Shown: positions 18,214 through 25,820 of the stretch, piece by piece | Numbering within the stretch: position 1 is the first letter of the stretch | How the letters are laid out: the number at the start of each line of letters is the position of its first letter | From: Streptomyces liliifuscus | Lineage (GTDB): Bacteria > Actinomycetota > Actinomycetes > Streptomycetales > Streptomycetaceae | Assembly: GCF_016598615.1 (NCBI RefSeq) | Contig: NZ_CP066831.1 | Span: 2,046,001 to 2,110,000, forward strand | Length of the DNA: 64,000 nucleotides | Direction: 5' to 3' | Notes under the pieces: model-generated | Database searches by the model: none | What the model saw: only the letters and a program-made list of their open reading frames with translations | Told to the model about the DNA's origin: nothing | Program-made: the position numbers and the translations under genes

Positions 18214-18939
18214 TCACAAGTACGCCGATCCGCCTGCCACGTTGAGCGTCTGGCCCGTCAGGAAACCGCTGCCCTCGTCGACGACGTACAGCAGTGTGGA
18301 GACGAGGTCGGACGGCTCCTGCGTTCTGGGGACGGCCTGTTGGGCGCGGACGTGCTCGAAGCCGCCCCCGGCACCGACCGTGCGCTCGGCGGTCGCGGTG
18401 CGGACCATGCTCGGCGCGATCGCGTTGACCGTGATGTCGTACGGGCCGAGCGCCGAGGCGAGCGCCCGGGTGAAGCCGATCAGGCCTGCCTTAGAGGCGG
18501 TGTACGCCACCATCGTGGGCGGTGCGGTGAGGACGGCGGCGGAGGCGATGTTCACGATGCGCCCCCAGCCCGCCGCCTTCAGGTACGGCAGGACGGCCCG
18601 GGTCATCAGGAACGGCGCCTCCAGGTTGACGCGCATGACACGCCGCCACTCCTCGGGCGTGGTGTCCTCGAAGGGCGACTCCGGGTACACGCCCGCGTTG
18701 TTGACCAGGACGTGCAACGTGCCGAACTGTTCCAGCACCCGCTCAAGAGCCGCGTCGACCTGCGCCTCGTCGGTGACGTCGGCGATCAACTCCACGTAGT
18801 CCAGGACGCGTTCGGCCGTCCGGGTCTGCGGGACGAGGTCGATCCCGGCGACTCGATAGCCTCGTCCGGCGAGCGCGACGGCGAACTCCTGCCCGAGGCC
18901 CTGTGCCGCTCCGGTCACCAGCGCGGTCCGCGTCTCCAT
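18214..18939 (-). CDS. SDR family oxidoreductase
   Basis: A 241-residue classical short-chain dehydrogenase: cofactor loop TGAAQGLG, LVNNAGVYPESP, catalytic Ser in NIASAAVLTAP and YTASK with the catalytic Tyr and Lys. Asp at the end of beta strand 2 (GIDLVPQ) favours NAD(H). It is divergent from a CUT2 sugar-transport operon across 228 bp that hold two IclR-like dyads, so it probably oxidises the imported sugar or sugar acid. Confidence 0.92.
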   Translation of the reverse strand: METRTALVTGAAQGLGQEFAVALAGRGYRVAGIDLVPQTRTAERVLDYVELIADVTDEAQVDAALERVLEQFGTLHVLVNNAGVYPESPFEDTTPEEWRRVMRVNLEAPFLMTRAVLPYLKAAGWGRIVNIASAAVLTAPPTMVAYTASKAGLIGFTRALASALGPYDITVNAIAPSMVRTATAERTVGAGGGFEHVRAQQAVPRTQEPSDLVSTLLYVVDEGSGFLTGQTLNVAGGSAYL

Positions 18940-18983
18940 GCCGGTGAGTGTGATGACCCGTCAGGCGGCGGGCAAGGGGGCGT

Positions 18984-18998
18984 TTCCGGTCTTCGGAA
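18984..18998. promoter_or_regulatory. IclR-like operator dyad 1
   Basis: TTCCG-GTCTT-CGGAA is a perfect 5-bp inverted repeat with a 5-nt spacer, in the divergent SDR/transporter promoter region. It has the same TTCCR-N5-YGGAA layout as the dyad at 19073. Confidence 0.5.
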
Positions 18999-19072
18999 CG
19001 CGGTGGCCGGGTTCGGCGGGGGCTCCCTGCGACCTGTGGCTCCCCGAGTCGGCCCGACCACCACCGACCCCT

Positions 19073-19089
19073 GTTCCATTCGCTGGAAC
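19073..19089. promoter_or_regulatory. IclR-like operator dyad 2
   Basis: GTTCCA-TTCGC-TGGAAC is a perfect 6-bp inverted repeat with a 5-nt spacer, 78 bp before the permease ATG. It is a sequence relative of the dyad at 18984. Both are candidate sites for the IclR protein encoded at the far end of the island. Confidence 0.55.
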
Positions 19090-19167
19090 GGCCGTGTTGC
19101 CGCCCGCGCCCGGCGGCCCGACGCTGCGGGGCAACCCCCAGCCGCCAGCGTTCGGGAGCCGTGCCCG

Positions 19168-20226
19168 ATGACCGAGACCGACCGTGCCGTGGACGACGCC
19201 GAGCGCGCCCGCGAACAGGGCGGCGGCCGGTGGTTCAGGCCGTCGCCCGGTCGGCTCCTGGCGGGCCGTCTCGGGAACCGGCGGCGGCTGCTGCCCGACG
19301 AACTCGGCGTCCTGGTCGTACTCGCCCTGCTCGTCGCCGGCATCGGCATCCCCTACCCGGACTTCCTCGACAGCGACAACCTGCTCTCCACGGCGCACAA
19401 CTCCGTCTACATCTCGCTGATGGCGTGCGGCATGGTCTTCGCGCTCGCCATGCGCGAGGTCGACCTGTCGGTGGGCGGCAGCTACGCGATGTGCCTGGTC
19501 GTCGGGGCCCTGCTCATACGGGAGGGCGTCGCGCCCTGGCTGGCGGTGCCGGCGGTGCTGCTCACCGGGATCGCGCTCGGGGTCTTCAACGCACTGGTCA
19601 CGACGCTGCTCGCCCTGCCGTCGTTCATCGTCACCCTAGGCACGCTGATGCTGTTCCGGGGCGTCGGACTGGCGCTCGCCGACGGAAAGCAGATCACCGA
19701 TCTGCCGCTGGACGACTCGTTCTTCACGCTCGCGGGCGGTGACGCGGCCGGAGTGCCCTTCGCGCTCTGGGTGTTGCTCGCGGTCGTGGTCGCTCTCGCG
19801 GTGCTGCTCGCCCGCACCCGGTTCGGGGCTCGGGTGCGGGCGATCGGGTCCAATCCCGACGCCGCCGCGTTCAGCGGTATCCCCGTCGTCCGTACGCGTG
19901 TTCAGGCCCTCGCGCTGTCCGGTCTCACCACGGCGTGCGCGGCGGTCCTCGCCCTCGCGTACTACGGCGCCGGCGATCCCACGCTCGGCCAGGGCTACGA
20001 GCTGCAGGCCATCGCCGCGTGCATCATCGGCGGCACTCCGCTCGCGGGCGGCCGCGGCTCAGTGGTCGGGGCGGTGGCCGGCGCGATGATCCTGTCCGTC
20101 GTCGCCTCCGGGCTCGTGTTCTTCGAAGTACCCATCAACTGGACGTCGTTCGCGACCGGCGGGGTGATCCTCGTCGCGGTCGCGGCGGACAGCGCGCTGC
20201 GGCGCGGCGGGCGCAGCCGACATTGA
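19168..20226 (+). CDS. Sugar ABC transporter permease (CUT2/RbsC type)
   Basis: A 352-residue membrane protein with about ten hydrophobic helices. The family marks are VYISLMACGMVFALAMREVDLSVG near the start, LPSFIVTLGTLMLFRGVGLA and ACIIGGTPLAGGRGSVVGAV, as in RbsC-like permeases (BPD_transp_2). It forms the membrane pore for a monosaccharide or related ligand. The order permease, binding protein, ATPase is unusual against the common ATPase-permease-binding protein order. Start ATG 19168 has GGGAG 11 nt upstream. Confidence 0.9.
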   Translation: MTETDRAVDDAERAREQGGGRWFRPSPGRLLAGRLGNRRRLLPDELGVLVVLALLVAGIGIPYPDFLDSDNLLSTAHNSVYISLMACGMVFALAMREVDLSVGGSYAMCLVVGALLIREGVAPWLAVPAVLLTGIALGVFNALVTTLLALPSFIVTLGTLMLFRGVGLALADGKQITDLPLDDSFFTLAGGDAAGVPFALWVLLAVVVALAVLLARTRFGARVRAIGSNPDAAAFSGIPVVRTRVQALALSGLTTACAAVLALAYYGAGDPTLGQGYELQAIAACIIGGTPLAGGRGSVVGAVAGAMILSVVASGLVFFEVPINWTSFATGGVILVAVAADSALRRGGRSRH

Positions 20227-20238
20227 AGTCCCTTTGTC

Positions 20239-20287
20239 CGGAGCCTGGTTCGGATTGGCCAGGGCCCTGTTCGGAGCCTGGTTCGGA
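20239..20287. repeat. Two 16-bp direct repeats in the permease/binding-protein gap
   Basis: CGGAGCCTGGTTCGGA occurs at 20239-20254 and again at 20272-20287 (33-bp period), with related TTCGGA pieces between. It lies in the 90-bp gap of the transport operon just before the ribosome site of the binding-protein gene. Confidence 0.75.
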
Positions 20288-20316
20288 GTTTGTTCAGAGC
20301 CGCCTTGGAGGCCGTC

Positions 20317-21387
20317 ATGCACTCCCGATTGCGTACGCTGTCCGCCGCGCTCGGCGCGCTGGTCCTCCTCTCCGCCACCGGCTGCGGCGATGACGACGGC
20401 CCCGGCGGCTCGGGCGGCGGCAAGCTCGACATGGGCATCGCGGTGGCCAACATCAGCCTGAACTTCGCCCACGAGATGGTGCTGGGCGCCGAGAGCGCCG
20501 CGGACCACGCGGGCGACGTGAACTTCAAGGCCGTCGGGCCGCCCAACACTGACGGGCCCGCCGAGGTGCAGCTCTTCCAGAACCTCACGGCCCGCGCCAA
20601 GGACGGCATCGTCCTGGAGAACCTCGATCCGCCGATCTTCACCCGGCCCGCCGCGCGCGCCGTCGACCAGGGCATCCCGATCGTGGCCCTGGACACCTCC
20701 CCCACCGACGGCAGCAAGGTGACCTTCTACGTGGGCAACGACAACTACGCGCTGGGCGAGTTGATGGCCAAGGAGGCGCTGAAGCGGCTCGGCGACGACC
20801 CGAAGGGGGAGATCGTCGTCGGGGTGCCCAACCCCGGGACGCCGGTGCTCGACAACCGGGCCAAGGGCATCGCCGACACGTTCAGGAAGGAGGCCCCGGG
20901 CGTGAAGGTGCTCGGCCCCTTCCAGACGTACAGCGATCCGGGGCAGAACCACAGCTCCTGGTCGTCGCAGGTCGGCGCGCACCCCAAGGCCCTCGCCTTC
21001 CTGGGGGTCGGTGACGCCGACAGCTACAACCTCGCGAAGATCAAGAAGGAGAAGAACGGCAAGTGGCTGACGGCGGGCTTCGACGTCGACCCGAAGACCC
21101 TGGACGCGGTCGAGGACGGCTCGAACTTCGTCACCATCGACCCGCAGCACTTCCTCAAGGGCTACCTCTCGACGGCGATGCTCATCGAGTCGGTGCGCGA
21201 CAACGACGGCAAGCTGCCCGACGGCTGGTTCCTCTCCCCCGGCGGGGTCGTCGACTCCTCCAACATCGACGAGATCATCACGCGGCAGAAGTCCGCGAAG
21301 GCGGCCTACGACTGGTACAAGCCCGTGATCGACAAGCTGCTCGGTGACCAGAAGGCGCAGCTCAAGCCGTTGAAGGACGCGCGCTGA
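20317..21387 (+). CDS. Sugar ABC transporter substrate-binding lipoprotein
   Basis: A 356-residue periplasmic-binding-protein type I fold (Peripla_BP_4 type). The lipobox LLSATGC puts the lipidated cysteine at residue 23. After a glycine/aspartate linker the mature part starts LDMGIAVANISLNFAHEM. Hinge segments such as DGIVLENLDPPIFT and QGIPIVALDTSP are typical of ribose/xylose-like binding proteins. The ligand is not evident. ATG 20317 with GGAGG 6 nt upstream. Confidence 0.88.
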   Translation: MHSRLRTLSAALGALVLLSATGCGDDDGPGGSGGGKLDMGIAVANISLNFAHEMVLGAESAADHAGDVNFKAVGPPNTDGPAEVQLFQNLTARAKDGIVLENLDPPIFTRPAARAVDQGIPIVALDTSPTDGSKVTFYVGNDNYALGELMAKEALKRLGDDPKGEIVVGVPNPGTPVLDNRAKGIADTFRKEAPGVKVLGPFQTYSDPGQNHSSWSSQVGAHPKALAFLGVGDADSYNLAKIKKEKNGKWLTAGFDVDPKTLDAVEDGSNFVTIDPQHFLKGYLSTAMLIESVRDNDGKLPDGWFLSPGGVVDSSNIDEIITRQKSAKAAYDWYKPVIDKLLGDQKAQLKPLKDAR

Positions 21388-21388
21388 G

Positions 21389-22873
21389 ATGACGTACGGC
21401 GACATGCTGGCCGCGCAGGGCCTGGTCAAGTCGTACGGCGGGGTCAGGGCCCTGGACGGAGCGGACATCCGGCTTCGGGGCGGCGAGGTCCATGCGCTGG
21501 TCGGCGAGAACGGGGCGGGCAAGTCGACGCTCGTGCGGATCCTGTCGGGCACACTGCGGCCGGACGAGGGGACGCTGAGGCTCGCGCCGGAGGCACGGTC
21601 GGGTGGAATCGCCGTCGTCTCCCAGGAGTTGAGCCTCTTCCCTGATCTCTCGGTACGGGAGAACCTCTTCCCCTACCGTCCGCCGCGGCGCTTCGGTTTG
21701 CTCGACCGGAGTGCGATGGACCGGGCCGCGCGCCCCGTGCTGGCCGAGTTGGGACTCGACGTCGAGCCCGGTGCGCTCCTCGGTGAACTCCCGCTCGCCG
21801 ACCAGCAGTTGACGGAGATCGCGCGGGCGCTGCTGCGTCGGCCGCGTGTGCTCGTGCTCGACGAGCCGACGTCCGCGCTCCCGGCCGCCGCGGTGGACCG
21901 TCTCGAACGGGTCCTGCGGACGCTCACCGGGCGGGGCATCGCGATCCTGTACGTCACCCACTTCCTGGAGGAGGTGATGCGCCTCGCGCAGCGCGTGACG
22001 GTGCTGCGCGACGGACGGGTCACCCTGGCCGGCGTACGGCGGGAGGACGTAGGCATGCCGGATCTCGTGACGGCGATGCTCGGCGGGACACCGCAACAGC
22101 CGGTACGGCGGACGCGTGCCGTGACCGACGGGCCGCCGCCGGTCGTGCTCTCCGGGGTGTGCGTCCCGGGGCGTCTCGCGGACGTGACCTTCACCGTGCG
22201 CGCGGGAGAGGTGGTGGGCGTGGCCGGACTCCAAGGGGCGGGCCATCTCGACGCGTTGGCGGTGGTGTGCGGGCGTACGGCCGTCTCTGTGGGCCGGGTC
22301 GACATCGGTGGCCGGGGGCTGCCACGGTCCCTGCGGGACGCGGTACGGGCGGGCGTCGCCTTCGTGCCGAGCGACCGCAAACGGTACGGGCTGATGACCG
22401 ACCGCACGGTGTGGGAGAACACCACGGCGGTGAGCTGGCTGGCGCTGGGGCGCGGCGGTTTCATGCCCTCACGGGCCGAACTGGTCCGCCGTACTGGTGA
22501 CTTGACGGAGCGTCTGCGTCTGCGCGGCGACCCTCACGATGTCGTGGCGCGGCTGTCCGGCGGCAACCAGCAGAAGGTCGTCTTCGCGAAGTGGCTGGCC
22601 ACCGAACCCCGCATCGTCGTCCTGGACGACCCCACGCGTGGCGTCGACGTCGGCGTACGGTCCGAAATGCACCGCATCGTGGGCGAGTTGGCGGCGGGCG
22701 GCGCCGCCGTGCTCATCTCCTCGACCGACCTCGCCGAACTGACCGAGGTCTGCGACCGGGTGCTGGTCTTCGTACGGGGCCGGACCGTGGAGGAGTTGAG
22801 CGGCGCCCGACTGACCGAGCACCAACTGGCGGTGTCGATGCAGGCGGGAGGGAGGACCGGGACCGGGCGGTGA
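21389..22873 (+). CDS. Sugar ABC transporter ATP-binding protein (RbsA-like, two NBDs)
   Basis: A 494-residue fused double ATPase. NBD1: GENGAGKSTLVRIL, DQQLTEIARALL (degenerate signature as in RbsA), VLVLDEPTSALP. NBD2: degenerate Walker A GVAGLQGAGHLDAL but a normal signature LSGGNQQKVVFAKWL and VVLDDPTRGVDVG. One catalytically weak site is normal for CUT2 ATPases. It begins 2 nt after the binding-protein stop, so the three transport genes form one operon. A hairpin follows before the convergent IclR gene. Confidence 0.92.
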   Translation: MTYGDMLAAQGLVKSYGGVRALDGADIRLRGGEVHALVGENGAGKSTLVRILSGTLRPDEGTLRLAPEARSGGIAVVSQELSLFPDLSVRENLFPYRPPRRFGLLDRSAMDRAARPVLAELGLDVEPGALLGELPLADQQLTEIARALLRRPRVLVLDEPTSALPAAAVDRLERVLRTLTGRGIAILYVTHFLEEVMRLAQRVTVLRDGRVTLAGVRREDVGMPDLVTAMLGGTPQQPVRRTRAVTDGPPPVVLSGVCVPGRLADVTFTVRAGEVVGVAGLQGAGHLDALAVVCGRTAVSVGRVDIGGRGLPRSLRDAVRAGVAFVPSDRKRYGLMTDRTVWENTTAVSWLALGRGGFMPSRAELVRRTGDLTERLRLRGDPHDVVARLSGGNQQKVVFAKWLATEPRIVVLDDPTRGVDVGVRSEMHRIVGELAAGGAAVLISSTDLAELTEVCDRVLVFVRGRTVEELSGARLTEHQLAVSMQAGGRTGTGR

Positions 22874-22879
22874 CCGGAC

Positions 22880-22909
22880 CGGTCCCGGGGCGCCCCGCCC
22901 CGGGGACCG
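22880..22909. terminator. Bidirectional hairpin between ATPase and IclR genes
   Basis: GGTCCCGGGGC pairs with GCCCCGGGGACC (one bulged base) around a short GC loop. It fills almost the whole 37-bp gap between the convergent genes. Confidence 0.7.
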
Positions 22910-22910
22910 C

Positions 22911-23663
22911 CTACGCCGACAGCGCCCGCGTCAACGCACGCGCCGCCGCGCACACCCGCGCGCCGACGCGTTCCATGTCGAGGCGTCGGGTCCCGCCCGT
23001 CACGGAGATGGCGGCGACCGGGCGGCGTTCGTGGGCGTAGACCGGGGCCGCGACGGCGGAGATGCCGATCTCCGCCTCCTCCAGGTTGACGCCGAAGCCT
23101 CGGGCGCGGGTCCGTGCGAGGTCGCGGGCCAGCTGGCCGGGCAGGACGAGCGTGCGCGGGGTGAGCCTGGGCAGGGAGACGCACGGCGGCCGGGGGTCGT
23201 GCGCCAGGAAGACCTTCCCCGTGGCGGTGCAGTGGGCGGGCAGGCGGCCGCCCGTGCGCGAGACGATCGGTGTGGCGCGGCGGCCGGTGAGCTTCGCCAG
23301 GAAGAGGGTGTCGGGGCCGTCGGGCACGGCCAGGTGCACGTTCTCGCCGGTCGCCTCGTACAGATCGCCGAGGAACGGCAGGGCGATGTCCCGCAGTTCG
23401 CGAGCGGACGGCGCCGACTGGCCGAGTACGAAGAGGGCGAGGCCGATGCGGTAGCGGCCGTCGGTTCCGCGCTCCACGAGCCCCAGCCGGACCAGTTCAC
23501 CCAGCAGCCGGTGCGCGGTCGGCTTCGGCAGCCCCGTGCGCAGCGCGAGTTCGGCCAGACTCTGCGCTCCCTCGGCCTCACCGCAGGCCCGCAGCAGCGC
23601 CGCCCCGCGCGCGAGTACCGACTTCGGCACCTGAGGGACCCGAGGCACCTGACCGTCCGTCAT
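22911..23663 (-). CDS. IclR family transcriptional regulator
   Basis: A 250-residue protein with an N-terminal winged helix (SLAELALRTGLPKPTAHRLLGEL) and a C-terminal effector domain (GRRATPIVSRTGGRLPAHCTATGKVFLA, then GFGVNLEEAEIGISAVAAPVY). IclR proteins usually sense a pathway intermediate and control an adjacent catabolic set. ATG 23663 was chosen; the longer open frame (to 23771) adds an unlikely Arg/Pro-rich leader. It sits between the transporter and the ThDP enzyme, and may repress both through the TTCCR-N5-YGGAA dyads upstream of the transporter. Confidence 0.9.
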   Translation of the reverse strand: MTDGQVPRVPQVPKSVLARGAALLRACGEAEGAQSLAELALRTGLPKPTAHRLLGELVRLGLVERGTDGRYRIGLALFVLGQSAPSARELRDIALPFLGDLYEATGENVHLAVPDGPDTLFLAKLTGRRATPIVSRTGGRLPAHCTATGKVFLAHDPRPPCVSLPRLTPRTLVLPGQLARDLARTRARGFGVNLEEAEIGISAVAAPVYAHERRPVAAISVTGGTRRLDMERVGARVCAAARALTRALSA

Positions 23664-23831
23664 GGACCGATGGTCGGGCCCCGGCACGCGGGTGACAAGG
23701 TGCGGGTCCCTGTGAGTCCCCGGTCGCCGGGGAACTCGTACGCGGGGCGAGGAAGTTCGTACGTCGTCCAATGGCGGTCACGTCGCCCCGCCCGCCCTCT
23801 ACCGCCGAAGCGCCACACCACCGGGCCTCCC

Positions 23832-25457
23832 CTACCGAAGCGGCACGTCGACCAGCATCGGACCCGCCAACTCCCCAGCTCTGCCCACCAGTTCACGCAA
23901 GTGATCCGCACTCTCCGCGCGCACGGCGTCGATCCCGAAGAACCGGGCCGCCTGTGTGAAGTCGAGTCGCCCCAACTCGGTGCCGGGGCAGGGGCCGTTG
24001 CCGCCCATCGCCTCGTAGGTGTTCTGGAGCGTGCGGTACGCGCCGTTGCTCATCACCACGAACAGCACCGGAGCCGCGTACCGGGCCGCGCTCCACAGGC
24101 CCTGGAGCCCGAAGAGCGCGCAGCCGTCGCCGAGCACCGCGACGACGGGCCGCCCCGGCTCGGCGAGGGCACGGCCGACCGCGGCGCCGATGCCCCAACC
24201 GAGCCCGCCGCCGACGGTGTGCGTGTAGCTGCCGGGCCGGTCGAGGTGTACGAGCCGGCGCAGCAACAGGCCCACGGTGATGGCCTCTTCGACGACCGCG
24301 GCACCCGGCGGCAGCCCGCGGGCGACGGCGTGGGCGGCGGCCCAGGGGGCGAGGGGCGCGGGTGAGTACGCGGCCCGCGCGGCGGCTTCCGCGCGCTCCC
24401 GTTCGACCGTGTGCCGGTCACAGGCACGCAGCACCCGGATCTTCGCCGTGCGCTCGGAAACCCGCTCGCGCAGCAACTCCGCGAGCCGGTCCAGGGAGGG
24501 ACGGAGTGCGCCCACGACCCCGTGGTCGGCCGGGAAGTTGCGGCCGATCTCGTCCGGGTCGGAGTCGAGCTGTACGACGGTGATGCCGGGCGGCAGGGCG
24601 GGGCCGGGGCTGTAGTGGTGCGGTGTGAACGCGTGCGCTCCGGCGATCAGCACGGTGTCGTACGGGGCGAGCGCGGTGCGGATGGCGTCGTGGCGTGGTG
24701 GCAGCATCCCGGCGTACAGGGGGTGGGTGGTCGGGAAGTCGAGGTGGTCCGCCATGGGTTGGTGGTGCACGGGTGCGCCGCATGTCTCGGCGGTCCTGAC
24801 GAGCGCGGCCATCGCGTCCTCGCGGCCCACCCCGTCCCCGGCGACGATCACGGGCCGGGCGGCGGCGCCGAGCAGGACGGCGGCCCGGTCGAGGCCGCCG
24901 GCGGGGGTGGGCCTGAGCGGCGGCGTGCGGGCCGGGACGTCGACCTCCGTGTCCTCGGCCAGCAGGTCCATGGGTACGGACAGAAACACGGGTCCTGCGG
25001 GCGGCCGTACGGCGAGTGCGAAGGCGCGGCGCAGGGCGAGCGGGAGGTCGCGGGCGTGCTGGATGTCGTAGGTCGCCTTCACGGCGGGCGCGGCGAGGGC
25101 GACGAGGTCCCCGGAGAGCATGGGGTCCTGTTGGAGGTGGCGGCGGTCCTGCTGGCCGGCCATGACGACCAGTGGGGTGCGCGAGCGGCGGGCGTTGAGC
25201 AGGCCGATGAGTCCGTTGGCGAGGCCCGCGGCGATGTGGAGGCTGACGAAGGCGGGCCGGCCGGTGGCTCGGGCGTATCCGTCTGCCATGGAGACGACCG
25301 CGCCCTCGTGGACGCCGAGGACGTACTCGGGTGCCTCTTCGTTGTCCACCAGGGCTGCCAGGAAAGGCAGTTCGGTGGTGCCGGGGTTGCCGAAGACGCG
25401 GTCCACGCCCTCGCCGCGCAGGATGTCCAGGAGGGCGGGGGCGGGGTGGCGGCCCAT
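23832..25457 (-). CDS. Benzoylformate decarboxylase-like ThDP-dependent enzyme
   Basis: A 541-residue ThDP enzyme with three domains. ThDP activation glutamate: Glu51 in GVHEGAVVSMADGYA; Mg/ThDP motif: GDGCALFGLQGLW...SNGAY. Two active-site histidines of Pseudomonas benzoylformate decarboxylase are present (His74 in SLHIAAG; a second in FTPHHYSPG) and its catalytic serine position holds Thr27 (NPGTTELPF against NPGSNELPF). This supports a 2-keto-acid decarboxylase or carboligase on a bulky or aromatic substrate. GAGGAG lies 6 nt before ATG 25457. It is co-directional with and upstream of the IclR gene. Confidence 0.85.
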   Translation of the reverse strand: MGRHPAPALLDILRGEGVDRVFGNPGTTELPFLAALVDNEEAPEYVLGVHEGAVVSMADGYARATGRPAFVSLHIAAGLANGLIGLLNARRSRTPLVVMAGQQDRRHLQQDPMLSGDLVALAAPAVKATYDIQHARDLPLALRRAFALAVRPPAGPVFLSVPMDLLAEDTEVDVPARTPPLRPTPAGGLDRAAVLLGAAARPVIVAGDGVGREDAMAALVRTAETCGAPVHHQPMADHLDFPTTHPLYAGMLPPRHDAIRTALAPYDTVLIAGAHAFTPHHYSPGPALPPGITVVQLDSDPDEIGRNFPADHGVVGALRPSLDRLAELLRERVSERTAKIRVLRACDRHTVERERAEAAARAAYSPAPLAPWAAAHAVARGLPPGAAVVEEAITVGLLLRRLVHLDRPGSYTHTVGGGLGWGIGAAVGRALAEPGRPVVAVLGDGCALFGLQGLWSAARYAAPVLFVVMSNGAYRTLQNTYEAMGGNGPCPGTELGRLDFTQAARFFGIDAVRAESADHLRELVGRAGELAGPMLVDVPLR

Positions 25458-25593
25458 CGTTGGCTCCTCGCGGGGACGGGGAACTGGGTTCGTCGGTCAG
25501 CGTCGGGGCCGTGGGGGCGGGGGGCAAGGGGAGCGTGTCGCTCAGCGGTACGGCTGGCTGAGGCGGGGTTTTTCTCGCCCCCGCCGCCCCTAC

Positions 25594-25671
25594 CCTCCCC
25601 CACTCTCGGCTTCGCTCGAGCGGGGGGACCCCCATCGTCCCTGACTCAGGGGCTCCGCCCCCGAACCCCCA
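25594..25671. repeat. Cluster of two further common Streptomyces hairpin repeats
   Basis: The 363-bp gap 25458-25820 has no gene. Here it holds CCCCCACTC...TCGCTCGAGCGGGGGG (about 25597-25628, a stem with one mismatch) and CAGGGGCTCCGCCCCC (from about 25647). Both are elements that I recognise as widespread in Streptomyces intergenic DNA. Confidence 0.7.
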
Positions 25672-25686
25672 AAAGACCAAAACACT

Positions 25687-25734
25687 GCGCAGTTCCCCGC
25701 GCCCCTAGGTCTTTAGGGGCGCGGGGAACTGCGC
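25687..25734. repeat. Dispersed repeat copy 5: perfect 21-bp inverted pair
   Basis: Arms 25687-25707 (GCGCAGTTCCCC...) and 25714-25734 (...GGGGAACTGCGC) are exact reverse complements around the 6-nt loop GGTCTT. This is a head-to-head pair of the dispersed repeat. It would make a very stable hairpin on either strand. Confidence 0.92.
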
Positions 25735-25779
25735 GATCAGCCCCCACCGGCCCGCACCCGAAATCACACCCCACGGGGT

Positions 25780-25796
25780 CTGGGGCGGAGCCCCAG
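25780..25796. terminator. Hairpin downstream of the acyl-CoA oxidation operon
   Basis: CTGGGGC-GGA-GCCCCAG is a perfect 7-bp stem with a 3-nt loop, within a GGTCTGGGGCGGAGCCCC element common in Streptomyces gaps. It is 24 bp beyond the stop of the minus-strand FadB-like gene and probably terminates that operon. Confidence 0.65.
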
Positions 25797-25820
25797 GGGA
25801 TGGGAACCGGCGTCTAACGC

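Noticed and set aside
18172..25820. Secondary-metabolite biosynthetic cluster
   Set aside because: No polyketide, peptide-synthetase, terpene or RiPP core genes are present; the ThDP enzyme and SDR fit catabolism with the transporter.
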